A stretch of DNA of 64,000 bases from the NCBI GenBank assembly GCA_964486935.1, contig CAZAPG010000001.1, forward strand, positions 124,001 to 188,000. Direction: 5' to 3'. The notes below the pieces were generated by a model. That model saw nothing but the letters and a program-made list of their open reading frames with translations. It did no database searches and had not been told where the DNA came from. Of the stretch, positions 60,876 through 64,000 are shown piece after piece; position 1 is the stretch's first letter; every line of letters begins with the position of its first letter. A program made the translations under genes and the position numbers. The DNA is from CAZAPG01 sp964486935. GTDB lineage: Bacteria > Chloroflexota > Anaerolineae > 4572-78 > J111.

Positions 60876-61124
60876 TTAAATTTTCAGCCATTGGACAATA
60901 AACAAACTCACCCAACTGACAATGGTGGCTTCGATAATGCGCATCGGGCCAATAAACAGCAGGGACAGGCCCATCAAATTACCCAACCCTTGCCCCAAAC
61001 CAAACCCAATGATGCCGGTCAAAAAATAAATCACCAGGTCGCGCAGGTTTTTGCCTCGCCATAAGTGAAAAATAACGCCATAAGTGGCCCCAAGTATAAT
61101 TGACAGCAGAATATAAGGCGGCAT
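60876..61124 (-). CDS. Small three-helix membrane protein of unknown function
   Basis: 82 residues, ATG start, 7 bp downstream of the mnmA stop. Three hydrophobic segments (PPYILLSIILGATYGVIF; LVIYFLTGIIGFGLGQGLG; IIEATIVSWVSLFIVQWL) with a short basic loop (WRGKNLRD). I do not recognise the family. The tight spacing suggests co-transcription with mnmA. Confidence 0.7.
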   Translation of the reverse strand: MPPYILLSIILGATYGVIFHLWRGKNLRDLVIYFLTGIIGFGLGQGLGNLMGLSLLFIGPMRIIEATIVSWVSLFIVQWLKI

Positions 61125-61131
61125 TGATTAT

Positions 61132-62247
61132 TTACGCAACGGCTTGTTTGATGATTCCGCCGCCCAGCACCCGGTCGCCTTCAAAAAAGACAACCGCCTG
61201 GCCCGGCGTAATGTCTCGCAGCGGAGCCTCAAACCGCAGCCGAACCTGATGCTCGTCCACAGGCGCCAGGTTGGCGGCTATCTCTCTGGCCTTGTACCGG
61301 ATTTTAGCCGTTACCTGAACCGGGCCGGCGGGGGGCCGGCCATCAATGTAACTGACCTGATGGGCCACAAGCGCCTGCTGGCCCAACTCTTCGGCGGGGC
61401 CAACCACCAGCGTGTTTGTATCGGTCTTTTTATCAATTACGTACATGGCCTGCGGCGTTGAAAGGCCCAGCCCCTTGCGCTGCCCAATGGTGTAAAAAGC
61501 CAACCCGCTGTGCTGGCCTAACTCTTCACCGCTAGCATTCACAATAGGGCCGGGTTGAACCACCTCGGGCGCGTGTCGATGCAAAAAGCTGCGGTAATCG
61601 CCCGCGCCCAAAAAGCACAAATCCTGGCTGTCGGGCCGGTTGAAAACGGGCAGTTTTTTATCTTTGGCAATCTGCCGGATGGTCTCTTTGCTGTACTCGC
61701 CCACCGGCAACAGCACCCGGCGCAACCGCTCCTGCGTCATGGTGTAGAGCATGTAGCTCTGGTCTTTGGCCGGGTCAATGCCTTTGAGCAGGCGAAAGGC
61801 GCCATCCGCACTTTGCTGCACGCGGGCATAGTGCCCCGTGGCCAGATAATCGCCGCCCAGGCTGATAGCTTCGTTGAGCAGCCGGTCAAACCGGATATCG
61901 CGGTTGCAAACCACACACGGATTGGGGGTGACGCCTTGCGCGTAGCCATCAATAAAAAAGTCAACTACAGTTGCTTTGAAAACATCCTTGTAATCGCGCA
62001 CGTAAAAAGGGATGCCCAGCGCAGCGGCCACGCGACGGGCATCGGCCACGGCATCGGGGGTACAGCAGCGGTTGGCCGCGCCGCCCGGCTCGGCCCACAG
62101 GCGCAGCATCAACCCCACCACTTCATAGCCCTGCTCAACCAGCAGCGCCGCCGCCACCGAGCTGTCCACGCCGCCGCTCATGGCCACAACCACCCGGCGG
62201 GGCGCGTTATCATTTGGGTTACTTGTTGGCTGTCCGTTAGTAGTCAT
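61132..62247 (-). CDS. mnmA: tRNA-specific 2-thiouridylase
   Basis: 371 residues. The ATP PP-loop SGGVDSS lies at 24-30. The catalytic pair is Cys111 (TPNPCVVCN) and Cys211 (DSQDLCFLG). HYARV, KDQSYMLY and the C-terminal beta barrel (FYTIGQRKGLG; ITPGQAVVFFEGDRVLGGG) are in order. It adds sulfur to U34 of Lys, Glu and Gln tRNAs. An intrinsic terminator hairpin lies in its 5' leader on the coding strand (62279-62306), which may attenuate transcription. Confidence 0.97.
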   Translation of the reverse strand: MTTNGQPTSNPNDNAPRRVVVAMSGGVDSSVAAALLVEQGYEVVGLMLRLWAEPGGAANRCCTPDAVADARRVAAALGIPFYVRDYKDVFKATVVDFFIDGYAQGVTPNPCVVCNRDIRFDRLLNEAISLGGDYLATGHYARVQQSADGAFRLLKGIDPAKDQSYMLYTMTQERLRRVLLPVGEYSKETIRQIAKDKKLPVFNRPDSQDLCFLGAGDYRSFLHRHAPEVVQPGPIVNASGEELGQHSGLAFYTIGQRKGLGLSTPQAMYVIDKKTDTNTLVVGPAEELGQQALVAHQVSYIDGRPPAGPVQVTAKIRYKAREIAANLAPVDEHQVRLRFEAPLRDITPGQAVVFFEGDRVLGGGIIKQAVA

Positions 62248-62278
62248 TGCTGATGGTTGGCTGCATACTTTTTGACAA

Positions 62279-62306
62279 TTAAAAAACGGGCTTGCTCTCA
62301 GCCCGT
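62279..62306 (-). terminator. Terminator-like hairpin in the mnmA upstream region
   Basis: On the minus strand ACGGGCT and AGCCCGT form a perfect 7-bp stem followed by TTTTT. It ends about 32 bp before the mnmA start and has no minus-strand gene directly upstream. Confidence 0.72.
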
Positions 62307-62364
62307 CCTGATTACCGGTATTTTACCACAAACAAGGGCAGATGCAACAGCCGGCCCGGAATCG

Positions 62365-62393
62365 TTGCCCGGCTTGAAAATTCGTGCTACACT
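62365..62393 (+). promoter_or_regulatory. Sigma-70-type promoter of the M29 aminopeptidase gene
   Basis: TTGCCC (62365-62370), a 17-bp spacer and TACACT (62388-62393) with TGC before the -10. The -35 sequence is the same as that of the kinase promoter at 45099. Confidence 0.72.
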
Positions 62394-62428
62394 GAGGCCC
62401 ATCTTCAGTTGGCGAAAGGAAAGCGACA

Positions 62429-63535
62429 ATGGATGCACGCGTTGAAAAAATGGCCGAGGTAATTATCAACTACTCTACGGCAGTGCAGCCGGGCGAGCGG
62501 GTGTTGATTCGCAGCACCAGCCCGGCCGGCGAGCCGCTGGCGCAGGCGCTCTATCAGGCGGCGCTGCGGGCCGGAGGTGAGGCTTTTACCTATGTGCATA
62601 TTTCGGGCGAAGATAGTTTGGCCCTTGAAGCCACCGATAATCTTGAGTTATTGGCTGCGGTTAACCCGATGCTCAAAATGATGTACGAAACCTGCGAGGT
62701 GATTGTCCGCATCGAGGCTACGGAAAATCCGCGCGAGTTGTCCAACTATCCGGCGGCGTTGCAGCAGGCGCGCTCGCAGGCGCTGGCCCAGGTGATGGCC
62801 ATTCAAATGGAGCGCGAGGGTAACGGCACGCTGCGCCGCTGCACCACCCAGTTTCCCACCCAGGGGTATGCCCAGGCTGCCGGGATGTCGCTAACGCAGT
62901 ACGAGGATTTTGTCTTCAGGGCCTGTAAAGTTCATTTAGACGACCCGGTGGCGGCCTGGCGTCAATTAGAGGCTGAACAGCAGCGGTTGATTGAATTTTT
63001 GGCCGGTAAGAAGCGGCTCTATTTTCGCGGCGGCAATATCAATTTGGAAATGTCCATCGAGGGGCGCCCGTTTCTTAATGCCGCCGGCAAAATCAATTTT
63101 CCCGATGGCGAAATTTTTGCCGCCCCGGTTGAAGATAGCGTCAACGGCTGGGTCAAGTTTACCTTTCCGGCCTATTACCGGGGCAACGAAGTGGCGGGCG
63201 CGGAGCTGACCTTTGAAAACGGCGTGGTAACGCAGGCCATTGCCGAAAAGAACGACTTGTTTCTGCAACAGACTCTCGATACCGACGCGGGGTCTCGCCG
63301 GCTGGGCGAGATTGCCATTGGCGCCAATTATGATATTGACCGCTTCAGCGGCTCCATTTTGTTTGATGAAAAAATTGGAGGCACGGTGCATATGGCGCTG
63401 GGGCAGGGCTATTTGCAAGCTGGCAGCCAAAATTCTTCAAAAATTCACTGGGATATGATTTGCGACATGCGCGAGGACGGCGAAATCCTTGTTGATGGAG
63501 AACTGTTTTTCAAGAACGGCCAATTTGTCAGGTAG
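62429..63535 (+). CDS. M29 family aminopeptidase
   Basis: 368 residues; GGAAAG site before the ATG. It has the AmpS/aminopeptidase T layout: an N-terminal domain (VQPGERVLIRSTSPAGEPLA), then the metal-binding C-terminal domain with NFPDGEIF, RRLGEIAIGAN, FDEKIGGTVHMALGQGY, SKIHWDMICDM and a final DGELFFKNGQFV. These cytosolic dimeric enzymes release N-terminal residues using two metal ions. Its own promoter lies at 62365-62393. The 3' end overlaps the convergent solute-binding gene by 8 bp. Confidence 0.95.
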   Translation: MDARVEKMAEVIINYSTAVQPGERVLIRSTSPAGEPLAQALYQAALRAGGEAFTYVHISGEDSLALEATDNLELLAAVNPMLKMMYETCEVIVRIEATENPRELSNYPAALQQARSQALAQVMAIQMEREGNGTLRRCTTQFPTQGYAQAAGMSLTQYEDFVFRACKVHLDDPVAAWRQLEAEQQRLIEFLAGKKRLYFRGGNINLEMSIEGRPFLNAAGKINFPDGEIFAAPVEDSVNGWVKFTFPAYYRGNEVAGAELTFENGVVTQAIAEKNDLFLQQTLDTDAGSRRLGEIAIGANYDIDRFSGSILFDEKIGGTVHMALGQGYLQAGSQNSSKIHWDMICDMREDGEILVDGELFFKNGQFVR

Positions 63536-64000
63536 CCATCCATGAGTTCCACCAGGTATCGGCCCAGTATTTGAGCGTGCCGTCATTCCAGCGATAGGCC
63601 ATAAAATTATTCAGCCAATTCAAAAAGCGGGTATCGCCGGGGAAAACCGCCGGATAGCCATACTCCAGTTTGAGAATTTCGCGCTCGCCCTGCTCATTAC
63701 GCACAAAATCAAAATTGCTAAAGGTTTTTAGCGCCGCTCGCGTCACCGAATCGGTGATGAGGGCCTGCGCCTGGCCCGAGGCCAGCACCTCCCAGGGATT
63801 TTTGGCCTCGATGATGCGGGCTTTGGGAAACAGCCGGCGGGCTAGCTCCACATTGGATGACCCGTGCCAGATGCTAAAGGCAACGGCCTCGGAATTGAGC
63901 TGCTCTTTGCGTTTAACCGGGCCATTTTTGCGCGTAATGGCCACCACTTCAATTCGCTGCAAGCGGTGAATGGAAAAGTCAACCAGCAACCCGCGCAGCG
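63528..64000 (-). CDS. Family 3 extracellular solute-binding protein, 5' part beyond the window
   Basis: The C-terminal about 157 residues are present; the frame stays open to the right edge. The sequence follows the second lobe and return to lobe one of periplasmic binding proteins of family 3 (RKNGPVKRKEQLNSEAVAFS, PWEVLASGQAQALITDS, FPGDTRFLNWLNNFMAYRWNDG, then YWADTWWNSW). Ligand class cannot be told from this part; amino-acid-like ligands are common. No transporter genes are visible inside the window. Confidence 0.85.
   Translation of the reverse strand, partial: LRGLLVDFSIHRLQRIEVVAITRKNGPVKRKEQLNSEAVAFSIWHGSSNVELARRLFPKARIIEAKNPWEVLASGQAQALITDSVTRAALKTFSNFDFVRNEQGEREILKLEYGYPAVFPGDTRFLNWLNNFMAYRWNDGTLKYWADTWWNSWMAT

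Noticed and set aside
61555..62253. 232-codon plus-strand reading frame
   Set aside because: Fully antisense to mnmA, which is unmistakable.

Overview
The window looks like a chromosome fragment of a Chloroflexota bacterium, most likely Anaerolineae-like. This is an inference from gene content, not from a marker alignment. The hints are a large stock of GT39-type membrane glycosyltransferases, secreted or membrane proteins with Thr/Pro-rich linkers, a CotH plus lamin-tail protein, and a Ser/Thr kinase with an extracytoplasmic beta-propeller. There are no rRNA or tRNA genes, CRISPR arrays, prophage genes or transposase genes.

Left part, about 1-42.5 kb, is an envelope glycosylation locus, nearly all on the minus strand and tightly packed, with several 1-17 bp overlaps. 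It holds a polyprenol-phosphate-type GT2 enzyme (cut by the left edge), an FAD oxidoreductase, eleven GT-C (GT39/ArnT-like) membrane proteins, two related large membrane proteins of another type, two membrane-anchored SGNH hydrolases, a CotH-kinase/lamin-tail surface protein, two SAM methyltransferases, an asparagine synthetase and a four-helix-bundle protein. Most of the membrane enzymes, and one SGNH hydrolase on the plus strand, end in one to three copies of the same roughly 110-residue beta-rich module. The likely scheme is that the GT2 enzyme charges a lipid carrier and the GT-C enzymes transfer the sugars outside the membrane, with SGNH and CotH proteins adding further modification.

Middle part, about 42.5-51 kb, is signalling and envelope. 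It holds a STAS antagonist, an anti-sigma kinase overlapping a membrane metallophosphoesterase, and a PknB-like kinase with TPR and propeller domains. A convergent DUF58 and DUF4129 pair follows.

Right part, about 51-64 kb, is housekeeping: rpsF-ssb-rpsR, a PpiC/SurA-type foldase, a second anti-sigma/antagonist pair in reverse order, truD with a pentapeptide-repeat gene, a YccF protein, a Rel (p)ppGpp enzyme, small stress-type membrane proteins (YtxH), mnmA, an M29 aminopeptidase and a solute-binding protein cut by the right edge.

The most unusual non-coding finding is a set of short inverted-repeat elements without coding capacity (MITE-like). Two copies share conserved ends and have different palindromic centres, and each is flanked by an 8-bp direct repeat. 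One sits directly against the start codon of a glycosyltransferase gene. A third, different element with an 8-9 bp direct repeat lies just upstream of the rpsF promoter. Low-complexity tandem-repeat patches also occur both between genes and in frame inside membrane-protein loops.
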